DNA of 64,000 nucleotides from Natrialba magadii ATCC 43099. Its GTDB lineage: Archaea; Halobacteriota; Halobacteria; Halobacteriales; Natrialbaceae. A program made the position numbers and the translations under genes. Shown piece after piece: positions 1 through 9,451 of the stretch (position 1 is its first letter; every line of letters begins with the position of its first letter). Location: contig NC_013924.1 of NCBI RefSeq assembly GCF_000025625.1, positions 186,001-250,000 of the forward strand, written 5' to 3'. The notes under the pieces were generated by a model that did not search any database, had not been told where the DNA came from, and was given only the letters and a program-made list of their open reading frames with translations.

Positions 1-332
1 TGAACGACCCTGCGGCCTCAACGACTGAAACGCCAGCAGACTCGCGAATGGAGCCGAGGTCCTCGCTCCATGCGTTCGTTCGTCGACGCGGCAGCGTCGA
101 AGTCTGTACCCGCTATGCAGCCACATATACCGATTGTATCTACCCACACGCGTTTCCTACGTACAACTGCTGTACACCGTCGAATCACAACATCACGATC
201 TGAGTCGGCACCGTAGCAGTCTCAAAAGGATACATTCGGTACGCACTGACGGTCGGATTCCGCTTGATGCAGCGATGGTTTCCGGTTGTGTGCGCCTTTT
301 ACGCACCGGTCGTGAAGGCCGCGAACAGCACA
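1..332. other. Upstream region of the ABC exporter, no confident gene
   Basis: No complete gene is visible. On the minus strand a frame starting with ATG at about 127 stays open to the window edge, preceded by a TATA-like stretch, so a gene running off the left edge is possible. Its short translation is arginine-rich and matches nothing I recognise. The remainder is probably promoter DNA for the exporter. Confidence 0.3.
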
Positions 333-2423
333 ATGGCCGGATCCGATCCTCACGGCAGTTTCGACGATATCCGCGAGGAGATCGACGGCAATCCGATGCT
401 GATGCTGTTCCAGTACGCAATGCCCTACTGGATCCCATTGAGCATTGGCTTTGTCTCGACGATGATCAACCGCGCCGCGCGGCTGTTCCCGGCGCTGATG
501 CTCGCGGCTGCGATCGATCTCGTCATCACGCAATCGGGCGGCGTCGATCAGTTACTCGCAGCGACGGGTCTCGTCCCTACCGAACCGATTCCCGCGTCAC
601 AGACCGGCGAGCGACTCTCCCTGCTGTACTATCTGGGGGCGCTCACGGTCGCAGCCTACATCGTGCAGGCCATCACTCACTACATGTCGCGGTACTTCTT
701 CCAGACGACGGCCCAGCATATCCAGCACGACCTCAGGCTCGACACGTACGACCACATGCAGCGGCTGTCACTCTCGTTCTTCAACAACCACCAGACCGGC
801 GGGATGATGGCGATCCTGAACAGCGACGTCAACCGCCTCGAGGAGTTCTTCAACAACGAGATCCGCCAGATCACGGAGGCGGTGATGATCTTCTCGCTGG
901 TTGGCGGCTACATGCTCTACACGGAGCCGTGGCTCGGCGCGTTGGTATTGTTCCCCGTGCCGATTATCGCTCTTATGACGGCGAAGTTCATCATCTGGAT
1001 CGAGCCAAAGTACAAGCGCATCCGCGAACGCGTCGCGCAACTGAACACGCGGCTGTCGAACAACCTTGGCGGCGCAGCCATCGTGAAGTCCTTCGATCGG
1101 TACGCGGTCGAGAACAGTCGTGTCGCCGAACAGAGCGAGGGATACCGCGACGAGAAGATCAGCGCGATTACGGTCCGAAAGGCGTTTTTCGCGTCGCTTC
1201 GGCTTCTCGTCGGCGTGATGTTCGTCTCGATTCTCGTCGCCGGCGGCTACTCCGTGGTCACCGCCGGCGGGCTGACCGCCGGGACGTTCGTCGTCTTCTT
1301 CATGTACTTGCGGGAACTCGACGGCCCGATGACCCGGATCGGCAAGACCGCGAACAACTACCAGAAAGCCAAATCCAGCGCCGAGCGGGTCTTCGGCATC
1401 CTCGCAACCGACGCCAACGTCCAGTCGCCGTCCGACCCCATCACCCCCGATGCAGTCGAGGGTGAGGTCGCCTTCGAGAACGTCGAATTCAGCTACACCG
1501 AGAACGGCGAACGGATCCTCGACGGGATCGACCTCGAGGTCGAACCAGGCGAGACGGTCGGCTTCGCAGGAACCAGCGGTTCCGGGAAATCGACGCTGCT
1601 AAAATTGGTGCCGCGATTCTACGACGTCGACGAGGACGGTGTCCGTCTCGATACCGACAGCCACACCCGCGCTGACGGCGGTCTCGACGTCGACAGCGAG
1701 GCCAGCGATACTGACTGGGATGGAAGCGGCTGGGCCAAGCCCGATCACAACCGCCCCCGCCGCGACGCATCCGACCATGGTGCAAGCGCGGTGCGAATCG
1801 ACGGCGTCGACGTCCGTGAGTACGACCTCCAGATGCTGCGCGACCGGGTCGGCGTCGTCGAACAGGACCCCTACATGTTCTCCGGAACGATTCGGGAGAA
1901 CATCGCCTACGGCGACGGTGAGCGATTCCGAACAGTGCTTGCGGCTGACGACACCGACGAGGTCCCAGACACTGTCGAGACGGAAATCCGCGAGGCAGCA
2001 GTCGCCGCCGGTGCACACCAGTTCATCGAAGAACTGCCCGACGGGTACGACACAATGGTCGGCGAGCGTGGCGTCAAACTCTCCGGCGGCCAGCGCCAAC
2101 GTGTCTCGATCGCGCGGACAATCCTCAACGATCCAGACATCATCGTGCTTGACGAAGCAACTAGCGACGTCGACACCGAGACCGAGAAGCTCATCCAGCG
2201 CAATCTCGACGATCTCACGGCGGACCGCACTGCGTTCGTTATCGCACACCGGCTCTCGACGATCCGGGACGCCGACCGAATCGTCGTCATGGACGATGGC
2301 GAGGTGATCGAGACCGGAACCCACGAGGAACTCGTCGCTGCGTCGGGCACCTACGCCGATCTCTGGACCTCACAGACGAGCAACGACGACGGTGGCAGCG
2401 GCGACCATCAGTCACTCGAGTGA
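333..2423 (+). CDS. ABC exporter half-transporter, membrane domain fused to ATPase
   Basis: A type I exporter subunit of the MsbA/MdlB kind, expected to act as a dimer in the membrane; the substrate is unknown. Hydrophobic segments fill residues about 25-330. The ATPase follows, with Walker A GTSGSGKST (about 413), EQDPYMFSG near the Q-loop (510), signature LSGGQRQRVS (582), Walker B IIVLDEATSD (605) and H-loop AHRLST (637). An unusual acidic, Asp/Gly-rich insert of about 60 residues lies between Walker A and the Q-loop (nt 1625-1800). I chose ATG 333 because the acidic MAGSDPH start is typical; ATG 264 is in frame but adds an atypical leader. It converges with the oxidase at 2532. Confidence 0.9.
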   Translation: MAGSDPHGSFDDIREEIDGNPMLMLFQYAMPYWIPLSIGFVSTMINRAARLFPALMLAAAIDLVITQSGGVDQLLAATGLVPTEPIPASQTGERLSLLYYLGALTVAAYIVQAITHYMSRYFFQTTAQHIQHDLRLDTYDHMQRLSLSFFNNHQTGGMMAILNSDVNRLEEFFNNEIRQITEAVMIFSLVGGYMLYTEPWLGALVLFPVPIIALMTAKFIIWIEPKYKRIRERVAQLNTRLSNNLGGAAIVKSFDRYAVENSRVAEQSEGYRDEKISAITVRKAFFASLRLLVGVMFVSILVAGGYSVVTAGGLTAGTFVVFFMYLRELDGPMTRIGKTANNYQKAKSSAERVFGILATDANVQSPSDPITPDAVEGEVAFENVEFSYTENGERILDGIDLEVEPGETVGFAGTSGSGKSTLLKLVPRFYDVDEDGVRLDTDSHTRADGGLDVDSEASDTDWDGSGWAKPDHNRPRRDASDHGASAVRIDGVDVREYDLQMLRDRVGVVEQDPYMFSGTIRENIAYGDGERFRTVLAADDTDEVPDTVETEIREAAVAAGAHQFIEELPDGYDTMVGERGVKLSGGQRQRVSIARTILNDPDIIVLDEATSDVDTETEKLIQRNLDDLTADRTAFVIAHRLSTIRDADRIVVMDDGEVIETGTHEELVAASGTYADLWTSQTSNDDGGSGDHQSLE

Positions 2424-2531
2424 TCCAGCTACTGGTCGAGTGGAGTGTCGGCTTCCTCCATGGGGTCAAACCCCGTGGCATCCGCCTCGTACCGCCTGTA
2501 AAATTGGCGTGGAGACAGTGGATCGACCAGA

Positions 2532-3944
2532 TCACCACGTCGTCGGCTCGATATTCTGAGTTGGGCTGAAGAGGTTGGTCGGATCATATTCGTTTTTCAG
2601 CGCGACCAGTCGGTCGTATGCATCGCCGAACGTCGTTTCCAGCATCTCGTCGCTATCCTCGTAGAATCCCGGAAAGTTGAGATACACCGAGCCGTCGGAG
2701 AACTGGCGCATGTCATCCAGACAGTCGCGTGCCCACTCTACGTTCGCCCCATCTTGCCGGGGGTCCTCCCAGTTTGCCTCTACACCGAGGAGATACGGGG
2801 CTTCTCGACCAGCGAAGGCACTCTCGTCGTGACCGACATCGGCTATCGCACCTCCCAATGGCCAGATGTCGACCGTCGAGAGCCGTGATGGGGCCGCCTC
2901 CGCCCACTCGAGACTGCGGTGGATGACGTCGTCGGAGAGCGACGCGAGATACAACGATTTCCAGTAGTATCGCATGCCGTCGGGATAGTCGTCGTCGAAC
3001 AGTTGTTGGAACTCCGTATAGGGAATCCTGCCGCTGAAGTCTGCCAGTGGTTCGCCGAGCTTCCGCAGTGGCTCGATGACCGTCTCACCTTGTCCAGGTG
3101 CGTCTGCGTACACCCCCAGAATAGCGATCTTGAATTTGTCGACCGCGTCTACTGGGAAGAGCTCTTCCTCGGGGAACACCCCCATGGAAACAAGCGTGGT
3201 GAGCTCGTCCGGTGCCGATTCCTCGTAGTCTCGGAAGGCAGGCAGCACCGTAACAGCGAGATCACCAGGGTAGAACACTAATCCAGTGGCGACCTCGGGC
3301 CCAACAGGATGCAGATCAAACTCAAACCCCGTCACGATCCCGAACGTGCCACCGCCGCCGCGTAGACCCCAGAACAGTTCTTCATTCTCGTTTTCGCTGG
3401 CGGTGCAGTACTCGCCATCCGCGGTGACAATACCGACGGATGTGAGGTTGTCACAGCTCAATCCGTATTTGTTCCGGAGGTGACCGATTCCTCCGCCGAG
3501 GGTGAGCCCTGCGACCCCGGTATCAGAGACGACTCCGAGGGGTGTTGCCAGGCCGAACACCTGCGTCTCGTGGTCGACGTCACCCAGCGTTGCACCTGCC
3601 TGGGCCCACACAGTCCGTTCGTCGGGATCCACCCATACACCGTTCATTTCAGCGAGGTCGATGACCATCCCGTCGTCGCAGACCGCGCTTCCAGACACGT
3701 TGTGACCGCCGCTCCGAACCGCCACGAGGAGGTCGTTCTCTCGGGCGAAATTCACCGCGCTGATGACGTCGGCGGTTCCCGAACAGCAGGCGATTATGGC
3801 GGGATACTTCTCAATCATCCCGTTCCAAACTACCCGGGCATCATCGTAGCTCGCATCCTCGGGAAGTACTATCTCACCGTGGAATCGCTCCATCAAATCC
3901 TGAACGACATCCGCTGAAAATGATGATGGTGTTGCTTCGGCCAT
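2532..3944 (-). CDS. FAD-linked oxidase with berberine-bridge C-terminus
   Basis: A flavin oxidoreductase of the berberine bridge enzyme-like group. The PCMH-type FAD domain is in the N-terminal half, with RSGGHNVSGSAV; its His is the usual 8-alpha-FAD attachment residue. LGGGIGHLRNKYGL lies where bicovalent members have a Cys, and there is none, so attachment through His alone is inferred. The C-terminal substrate domain ends in LKNEYDPTNLFSPTQNI, a hallmark of the family. Substrate unknown; sugars, alcohols or aromatic compounds are typical. Start MAEATPS chosen; ATG 3968 would add eight residues. Confidence 0.88.
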   Translation of the reverse strand: MAEATPSSFSADVVQDLMERFHGEIVLPEDASYDDARVVWNGMIEKYPAIIACCSGTADVISAVNFARENDLLVAVRSGGHNVSGSAVCDDGMVIDLAEMNGVWVDPDERTVWAQAGATLGDVDHETQVFGLATPLGVVSDTGVAGLTLGGGIGHLRNKYGLSCDNLTSVGIVTADGEYCTASENENEELFWGLRGGGGTFGIVTGFEFDLHPVGPEVATGLVFYPGDLAVTVLPAFRDYEESAPDELTTLVSMGVFPEEELFPVDAVDKFKIAILGVYADAPGQGETVIEPLRKLGEPLADFSGRIPYTEFQQLFDDDYPDGMRYYWKSLYLASLSDDVIHRSLEWAEAAPSRLSTVDIWPLGGAIADVGHDESAFAGREAPYLLGVEANWEDPRQDGANVEWARDCLDDMRQFSDGSVYLNFPGFYEDSDEMLETTFGDAYDRLVALKNEYDPTNLFSPTQNIEPTTW

Positions 3945-4147
3945 GGGTTGCCCATTCCTATGTGGCACAGTCCCATATCGTCACTCTGTGACGAATTTGC
4001 GAGAGGTGACGTAAAATCAACCGATGAAAGATACGCCCCCTGTATCCTGCACGGACAAGACGTACCCCCATCAGAAATGGCTAGAAGTAGCGTGCGACAT
4101 CCAGAGGGAGAGTTCAGCATCGATCCTATACGATGAGAAGCAGAAGC

Positions 4148-4162
4148 ACCCTATATCTATTT
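4148..4162 (+). promoter_or_regulatory. TATA-box region for the serine hydrolase
   Basis: The sequence CCTATATCTATTT lies about 25-30 nt before ATG 4183, the spacing expected for a haloarchaeal leaderless transcript. This supports 4183 rather than the in-frame ATG 4024 as the start. Confidence 0.5.
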
Positions 4163-4182
4163 CACCCACCTACTCAGTCCCA

Positions 4183-6143
4183 ATGGGGTCTACGCACACG
4201 CAGTTCAACTCTAACGCGGCCGTTCTAACGATTTGTCTACTTCTCGCAATGGCCGTGCTTGGGCCATTCGCAATGGGTACTGGGGACGCTGCGGATGCAC
4301 AAGAAGAAGATGCACTACCTACTGGTGACGAACCACTTGAACCGAAGGTTATCGATGCGATGATTGAGGAGACGATGACTGAACACGACGTGGCTGGGGC
4401 AACGGTCGCGTACGTGGAGGGAGACGAGATTGTCCACGCTGAAGGCTATCGGTATGCCGACTACGAGACCGGTGAGTCTGTCGATTCGGATGAGACCTCC
4501 TTCATGATCGGATCGGTCTCGAAATTGCTGGTCTGGACGGCAGTAATGCAGGGTGTAGAAGATGGTACGCTCGACCTCGATGAACCAGTCGGAACGTACC
4601 TCGATGACTACGAGTTCGAAGGCGACGACGAGGTAACGCTTGCACACCTTGCAACGCACTCAGGAGGATACGATGACCGCTTCAAAGGGATCTTCGTCCA
4701 GGAACACAGCGAGATCGAGGAATGGGAAGAAAAACTCGAATCGGAGATGCCGCCACAGATCTGGGAGCCTGGCGAGACGATCTCGTATTCGAACCACGGA
4801 ACCGTCCTTGCTGGCCTCGTCGTTCAGGAAGCGTACGACAAATCACTCGAGTCCCACATTGAGGACGAAATTTTCAGCCCACTGGAGATGGACAGCGCCA
4901 CGTTTGTCCAACCCGCTCCAGAAGACCGAACGCTTTCGAAGGGGCACGTCCCGGTCGACGACGGGTTCGAAACGCGTGATCCGACGATTGTTGGAATTCC
5001 GCCAGCTGGTTCGGTGAGTGCCACCGGACCCGACATGGGTGCATTTGCGCTCGCTAAACTCCAGGACGGGACAGTCGAACACGGCGGTGAGAATGTCCAG
5101 ATCCTTGAGGCCGCCTCGGTCGAAGAGATGTTCGAACAGCAGGCGGCGAATCATCCGGGTGTACACGGGGTGGGGTACGGTTACATGCTGAGCGAGTATC
5201 GCGGCGAGAACTCGTCGTGCACACCGGCGGAACCGAACACTTCCACACGTTGTTCGTCTTGTTTCCCGAACACGACGTTGGTCTCTTTGTGAGTTTCAAT
5301 TCGATGGCCCCGTTCGACGACATCCTTGGCGAATTCGTCGACGAGCGATTCGCACCGGCCGAGGATGCGATCGAAGCGGATCCGACGACGGCTGATCGCG
5401 CGGACGAGTACGCCGGGGAGTACCGGATGACAACCTTCCAGACGACACACGAAAAGTTCCTGGGACTAGCTCAAGGGACAGTGACGGCCTCCGTGACTGA
5501 TGACGGCGTGCTCGAACTCATATCACCAGAAGGTGAGAAGAGTCGATGGGTCGAGGTCGAACCGGGCGTGTTCGAGCCCAAAACTGACGATGATGCAAGC
5601 TTCGGACAGACGAGCGTGGCGATCGAGGATGACTACCTCTACATGAACGCACCAGCACCACCATTCGAACGCCTCTCGTGGTACGAGACGGCGGGCTTCC
5701 AGGTCAGTCTCGCTGGCACAGTTATTCTGACTCTCCTCTCACCGATTGTTATCTGGCCGATCAACGCCTATCGGCACCGTGGTTGGGGAGCGATGCGCGG
5801 GTATCTAAACCGCCCTCGCCTCGCAATCTTGGGATGTGTTGCCTTTCTGGTGGCGTTTATTGGTGGCGTCGCGTTGAATCCGCCGTTCGATATGGCGTCC
5901 TGGGTGTACGGCTTCATACTCTGGCAACGGCTGGCGTTCGGGCTACTATACGCCTTGGCCATCGGAGCCGTAGTCACGGTGGTCTCGGTTGGCATTGAGT
6001 GGCAACGAGTTTTCGTCGCCCGTGACCTTGATGCAGGATCAACCAGCCGGTACGGTCTGGTATATCTGACCACGCTGGTAATGGCACTTCTCGTCTTACT
6101 CTGGCAAGCGTGGTACTGGAATCTATTCACAGCGGCGTTTTGA
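4183..6143 (+). pseudogene. Serine beta-lactamase-like hydrolase, frameshifted
   Basis: A class C beta-lactamase/penicillin-binding-protein fold enzyme with an N-terminal export segment (residues about 10-35), and a C-terminal domain with several membrane segments (nt 5690-6130). Catalytic SVSK (about residue 110) and YSN (about 201) are in the first frame, 4183-5292. The third motif, HTGG, and everything after it are in another frame, 5217-6143. The break is at about 5210, where two bases too many (or one too few) separate SEYRGE from LVVHTGG. No later damage is seen, so the frameshift is recent or a sequencing error. Upstream-only translation would lack the third active-site motif and the membrane domain. 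Confidence 0.85.
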
Positions 6144-6189
6144 ACACCACCTCCCCCTACGCAGTTTGAATCTCATCGTCCCCCGTAGA

Positions 6190-6340
6190 TCGCTCTCAGT
6201 CGGTGTCACATCCGTGCTGTGCAATCAGTAGAAACTGAACGCCTTACTCAGATTCTGTCAGAAACTGCGTGCTGAATCTAACGCATGGACGCAGCACAGC
6301 AGCCGAGTTTGTTTCACACCAGAATCGGTGAGTCAGCCGT
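6190..6340. repeat. Decayed cassette ends (GGCTCTGTTGAAA family)
   Basis: Around 6190-6240 is a degenerate right end (pattern CAGT-N-GTG-CACA-CCGTGCTG). At 6252-6340 follows a degenerate left end (ATTCTGTCAGAAACTG, then GTGCTGAATC, then GCATGGACGCAGCAC and GTTTGTTTCAC). Compare the well-preserved left ends at 21732 and 37945. These look like remains of two adjoining passenger-gene elements. Confidence 0.5.
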
Positions 6341-6352
6341 CCAGTCGACTTC

Positions 6353-6589
6353 TTATTTGTCGGTTCTCGTGGCCCAGTCAGGTGCCGGGAGAGATGTATT
6401 TACGGTGACTATCGCAATCACAGCAGATAATATCAGAAACACCACTGCGATTGTCGCTAACCCAGTGATGTCAACTTGTCCGGGAGTTTCCACCATTATC
6501 CCCCCGAAATACTGTAGGACCGCGATAACGAGAACAAGGACGACTGCCGATTTAAAAATCTCTCTAAAATTGAGTTTGGGGCCCTGCAT
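6353..6589 (-). CDS. Small two-TM membrane protein, unknown function
   Basis: A 78-residue protein with two predicted membrane segments (about residues 13-31 and 41-63) separated by a short acidic loop. I do not recognise the family. It lies next to a decayed left end of the cassette family (6252-6340), in the position passenger genes occupy elsewhere in the window, so it may be a stranded passenger. An AT-rich stretch precedes the ATG. Reality is supported by hydrophobic organisation rather than homology. Confidence 0.55.
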   Translation of the reverse strand: MQGPKLNFREIFKSAVVLVLVIAVLQYFGGIMVETPGQVDITGLATIAVVFLILSAVIAIVTVNTSLPAPDWATRTDK

Positions 6590-6708
6590 ATACTGTTATT
6601 CAAGATTATACCATCTCAAACTTTCGAATACCTGTATCGTCCGGTCACTCTTGCTCGAGCGTTCTGGTCAGTGCGGAGGAGGTCTCCAGGAAAGAGAAAG
6701 ACGAGAAT

Positions 6709-7347
6709 GGCTCTGTTAAAACCCTCTTCTTTAGACATTTATTCGCATGAATCTACTGCACACTACACGTGCAAACTGGATATGAAGAATTATACACAGT
6801 TGTCCCATCTCCGCCCATATGAGAAGGCGGGAGTTCATTGCAGTTGGCTGCTGTTCTGTTTGTGGAATTAGTGCCGGCTGTCTCGATGAGGACGACTCTG
6901 AGCCTGTCCCCGAGATTGGTAGCTTAGAAGTCCGAAACGATCAACGGGAAGAAGATCACGAGTTCATGGTTCAAATTGAGGACGAAGAGGGAACCGTGTT
7001 CAAAGAGACATATCACCTTGAAGCAGCCGACTCGGGTGAATCCGCTATCGCGCTCGAAGATCCCGTTGAGCCGGGAGCGCATACCGTCCGAGTCGAGGTT
7101 GATGAGTACTCCGCAACTATGGATGCGCAAGACCGTATCACAGACGATCAAACGTGTATCCGTTTGCAATTCTATCTGGGTCCTGAAACCCTCCACAGCG
7201 AATATCAATTGTACGACCGATGCGAGTGACGATCGAAAAGTGGATCATTCACAGGGCATTACTGTTCCTCTAAACGTTAGGTGTATTCCCTGTACTTACC
7301 GCACAGGGTGCCAAAACTATCATTTTCTAAGGGTTTCAACAGAACTG
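6709..7347. mobile_element. Passenger-gene cassette A (639 bp)
   Basis: The left end starts GGCTCTGTTAAAACCCTC at 6709. The right end, read inward on the minus strand, starts AGTTCTGTTGAAACCC from 7347. Flanks are ACGAGAAT (left) and GCGAGAAT (right), an 8-bp target duplication with one mismatch. The only gene inside is the lipoprotein at 6819; there is no transposase. The ends match those at 47924, 48575, 59235 and 59847. Confidence 0.75.
6819..7229 (+). CDS. Tat-exported lipoprotein, unknown function
   Basis: A 136-residue protein that begins MRRREFIAVG and has the lipobox-like ISAGC, with Cys at about residue 21. This is the usual haloarchaeal combination of Tat export and lipid anchoring. 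The mature part is acidic, and the spacing of its hydrophobic residues suggests a small beta-sandwich; two late Cys could form a disulfide. It is the sole passenger of cassette A. AATTATACA, about 28 nt upstream, fits a leaderless promoter carried within the cassette. Family not recognised. Confidence 0.8.
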   Translation: MRRREFIAVGCCSVCGISAGCLDEDDSEPVPEIGSLEVRNDQREEDHEFMVQIEDEEGTVFKETYHLEAADSGESAIALEDPVEPGAHTVRVEVDEYSATMDAQDRITDDQTCIRLQFYLGPETLHSEYQLYDRCE

Positions 7348-7368
7348 CGAGAATTGCAAAAGTGGACT

Positions 7369-7746
7369 TCACGGCCGTGACATCACGAAAAGGCCAGCCA
7401 GAATCGCCAGGTTCGCCAGAACGCCCGCGGAGGCGACGGTCCAATCAAGCATCGTGAGAACAAGTGAAAACACGGTAACTGCGAGCAGCATCTCTCGCCA
7501 ATAGCGCCAGTCAGTTACCAGCGCGACAGCCGAAGCGACGAACCCGACACCGGCCACGGCAGTCAACACGGCAAAGACCCGAATTCCAACATCCCCCACG
7601 TCAACGGCACCGCCGAGCAGGGTGGTTTTGTACGGGAGGTCTGCCATCTCGAGTAGCTCGAAGTAGACCCCGATCCCGAGAAAGTGAATGACTCCGTGGA
7701 TCCCAACTGCAATTGCTGCGAGGTACGTGAGGTTCCTGACCATCAA
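7369..7746 (-). CDS. Four-TM integral membrane protein, unknown function
   Basis: A 125-residue, very hydrophobic protein with about four membrane helices and short polar loops. Conserved-looking features are the HGVIHFLG motif in helix 1 and DWRYWRE between helices. It resembles small DUF-type membrane proteins common in haloarchaea, but no function is inferred. MM at the start gives a second option at 7743. Cassette A ends 21 bp after its stop codon and left the gene intact. Confidence 0.7.
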   Translation of the reverse strand: MMVRNLTYLAAIAVGIHGVIHFLGIGVYFELLEMADLPYKTTLLGGAVDVGDVGIRVFAVLTAVAGVGFVASAVALVTDWRYWREMLLAVTVFSLVLTMLDWTVASAGVLANLAILAGLFVMSRP

Positions 7747-7930
7747 CGGTTCACCACGTTCGAACTGGGAGACCTGTTATCAATCGGTAATCTAGCCGAA
7801 TCACGTCAGGAACTGTAAAACACCGGGTAGGAGGTGCCGTTGTAGCCCGTGTCCCGGCCCCGACTCTCACGGACGAGGTTGTGAGATGGAGAACCAGTAG
7901 GCGGCGGGCGGCTTGGAGCAAACAAGAGTG

Positions 7931-8263
7931 TCAGGAAGGAGAGAATAGGCAGGTAGGGGAGTCCCGATCGAGGAAGGGGACGAGGTCGTCGAACTTCGGG
8001 CCTTGTCCGACTTCGTTCTGCGTCGAGTCCCACTCGATGTAGTCCAACTCGTCCAGCATCGGGAGGTGGTTGTGGTGGAACATAACCATGGAAGTGCTGG
8101 CATCGTTGCCTTCCAGGAGGTCCGAGAGCGCGACCATTTCCGTCGGGCCATGCGTCGCGAGGGTAGCCAGTAGCTGGCGGCGCTCTTGCTTGGCGAGGGC
8201 CTTGAACAGCGCGTCGGTCGCGTCGGTCGCGTCGGTCGCGTCGGTCACGGAATACTCAGACAT
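7931..8263 (-). CDS. DUF7344-like winged-helix regulator
   Basis: About 110 residues. ALFKALAKQERRQLLATLA followed by a predicted winged helix (residues about 18-85, including MFHHNHLPMLDELDYIEWD) is typical of the small haloarchaeal ArsR-like regulators grouped under DUF7344. Start MSEYSVTD at 8263 is preferred; ATG 8305 would add an atypical hydrophobic leader. The N-terminus carries a DAT repeat encoded by a 9-bp tandem repeat. The C-terminus (FLDRDSPTCLFSPS) is shorter than I would expect and may be altered. Confidence 0.7.
   Translation of the reverse strand: MSEYSVTDATDATDATDALFKALAKQERRQLLATLATHGPTEMVALSDLLEGNDASTSMVMFHHNHLPMLDELDYIEWDSTQNEVGQGPKFDDLVPFLDRDSPTCLFSPS
8211..8247. repeat. 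9-bp tandem repeat inside the regulator gene
   Basis: About four tandem copies of GCGTCGGTC. On the minus strand they encode DATDATDATDA, directly before the winged-helix domain. Copy number changes would keep the reading frame and alter only linker length. Confidence 0.8.
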
Positions 8264-8496
8264 TAACAGCAAAAAACTGCTCCTATGCAGTAGGCGCACT
8301 ACCATTATATCCAGGAGGGTATATATACTAGTAGAGGATTGGAAAACAAAACAGATAGTCTATCCGAAAGCAATATCGGCAGTTCCTTGGGTGAGACCAG
8401 CGGTCCCGGGAGGAAACGCTTTCACGGGGATCACCGGGCGTCTTCGAGGAGGTCGTCCAGGGTTTTCTGTTCACGGTGTTTACCCCGGGGTTTCTA

Positions 8497-8577
8497 TAGT
8501 AGCCACTGCAAGTCACTGCACACCTGATCGCCAGATGACTCGGCGATCAGTGTGTAAAATAGTTGCAGTTGTTACTA
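8497..8577. mobile_element. 81-bp MITE, IS630-type (copy 1)
   Basis: The ends are TAGTAGCCACTGCAAGTC (left) and, read inward, TAGTAACAACTGCAACTA (right), flanked on both sides by TA. The centre holds an inverted pair (CTGATCGCC / GGCGATCAG). TA target duplication and palindromic structure point to a Tc1/IS630-type non-autonomous element. It interrupts the universal stress protein gene. Other copies: 13831, 23497, 44792. Confidence 0.85.
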
Positions 8578-8579
8578 TA

Positions 8580-8803
8580 GCTGCCGCGAGCAGTACGTCT
8601 GCTTCCTCCTCGAGGCGTTCCGAGAACTGCTCCCCGCCGAGCCACGACGAGAAACTCGTCTCGTAGGGATCGATCACGTGCAACGCCGTCACGTCGGCGT
8701 CAGGGAACTCGGTGACCGCGTACTCGAGTGCCGCGTCCGCGGGGTCGGAGTCGTCTATCGGCACGAGAACATGCAGACGTGTTGGTTCGCCGGCACCGAT
8801 CAA
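8580..8803 (-). pseudogene. UspA-family stress protein, 3' truncated by a MITE
   Basis: The first 75 or so residues are a good universal stress protein N-terminus: LHVLVPIDDSDPADAALEYA (beta-1 and helix 1), then VTALHVIDPYE. After EEEADVLLAA the frame runs into the MITE at 8577. The second half of the domain, with the ATP-binding G-2x-G-9x-G(S/T) loop, is missing and is not seen beyond the MITE, so material was also deleted. Almost certainly non-functional. Confidence 0.8.
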
Positions 8804-8845
8804 AAAGGTAGACCACGAAACGAGCGATTTACAGCGGAACGAGCG

Positions 8846-9451
8846 TCAGGCCTCGAGATACCGGGCGGGAACGTAGCTACGAACCGGTGCCGGGAGCAGG
8901 CGAGCGAGGCGTGCGGCAAGCGCGGCGAGACGCTTGCGAAGGAGTACATACACGGCCGAAATCGTGAGGAACCCGACGGCGACCGCTGCGATCAGCGCGT
9001 CACCTGCGACCGCGATCGGCACCGCGGCGACGCCGGCCAGCGCGAGGTCCTCCGGCGCGCCGTCGTACCGGACCAGCCGTCGGGGTCGGAGCCACTGTCC
9101 GTGGTAGTGGCTGTAAACCGCTCGCTCGGAGGTTCCCTCCCAGGGCCGGAGCTCGAGGCCGCCACCGAGGACGTCGCTGCCGGCGTGTAGCGCCGCCGCC
9201 CCGAGGCCGACCGCGAGCGCGACGGTCGCCGTCGAGGGGAACACGACCGCGAGGACGATAGCGGGGACCGCGGCCAGCGACGCGTAGACGGGGTAGTGAA
9301 GCGTCTTCCGGTGTCCCGTATAGAGATCGAGGTCGGGGGCGAGACCGCCGACGAGGCCCGCGACGAACGCGGCGAGTGCGTACTCCGGGGCGGCCGCAAT
9401 CACCGGGAGGGCGAGGGCCATCCCCCACAGCGCGTGGGTCGTCGCCATCAT
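8846..9451 (-). CDS. YdjM/DUF457-type membrane-bound metal-dependent hydrolase
   Basis: 201 residues with several membrane segments. The N-terminal MMATTHALWG, followed by APDLDLYTGHRKTLHYPVYA, matches the Thr-His / Asp-x-Asp / His pattern of the YdjM-DUF457 family, annotated as inner-membrane metal-dependent hydrolases. A second His-rich stretch (SHYHGQWLRP) follows. Substrate unknown; phospholipid-related roles have been suggested for relatives. The arginine-rich C-terminus is probably cytoplasmic. ATG at 9448 is an alternative start. Confidence 0.8.
   Translation of the reverse strand: MMATTHALWGMALALPVIAAAPEYALAAFVAGLVGGLAPDLDLYTGHRKTLHYPVYASLAAVPAIVLAVVFPSTATVALAVGLGAAALHAGSDVLGGGLELRPWEGTSERAVYSHYHGQWLRPRRLVRYDGAPEDLALAGVAAVPIAVAGDALIAAVAVGFLTISAVYVLLRKRLAALAARLARLLPAPVRSYVPARYLEA

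Noticed and set aside
134-1465. 443-codon + strand frame overlapping the ABC exporter
   Set aside because: It is a GC-rich shadow: arginine-rich, no family motifs, and antagonistic to a gene with all ABC motifs.
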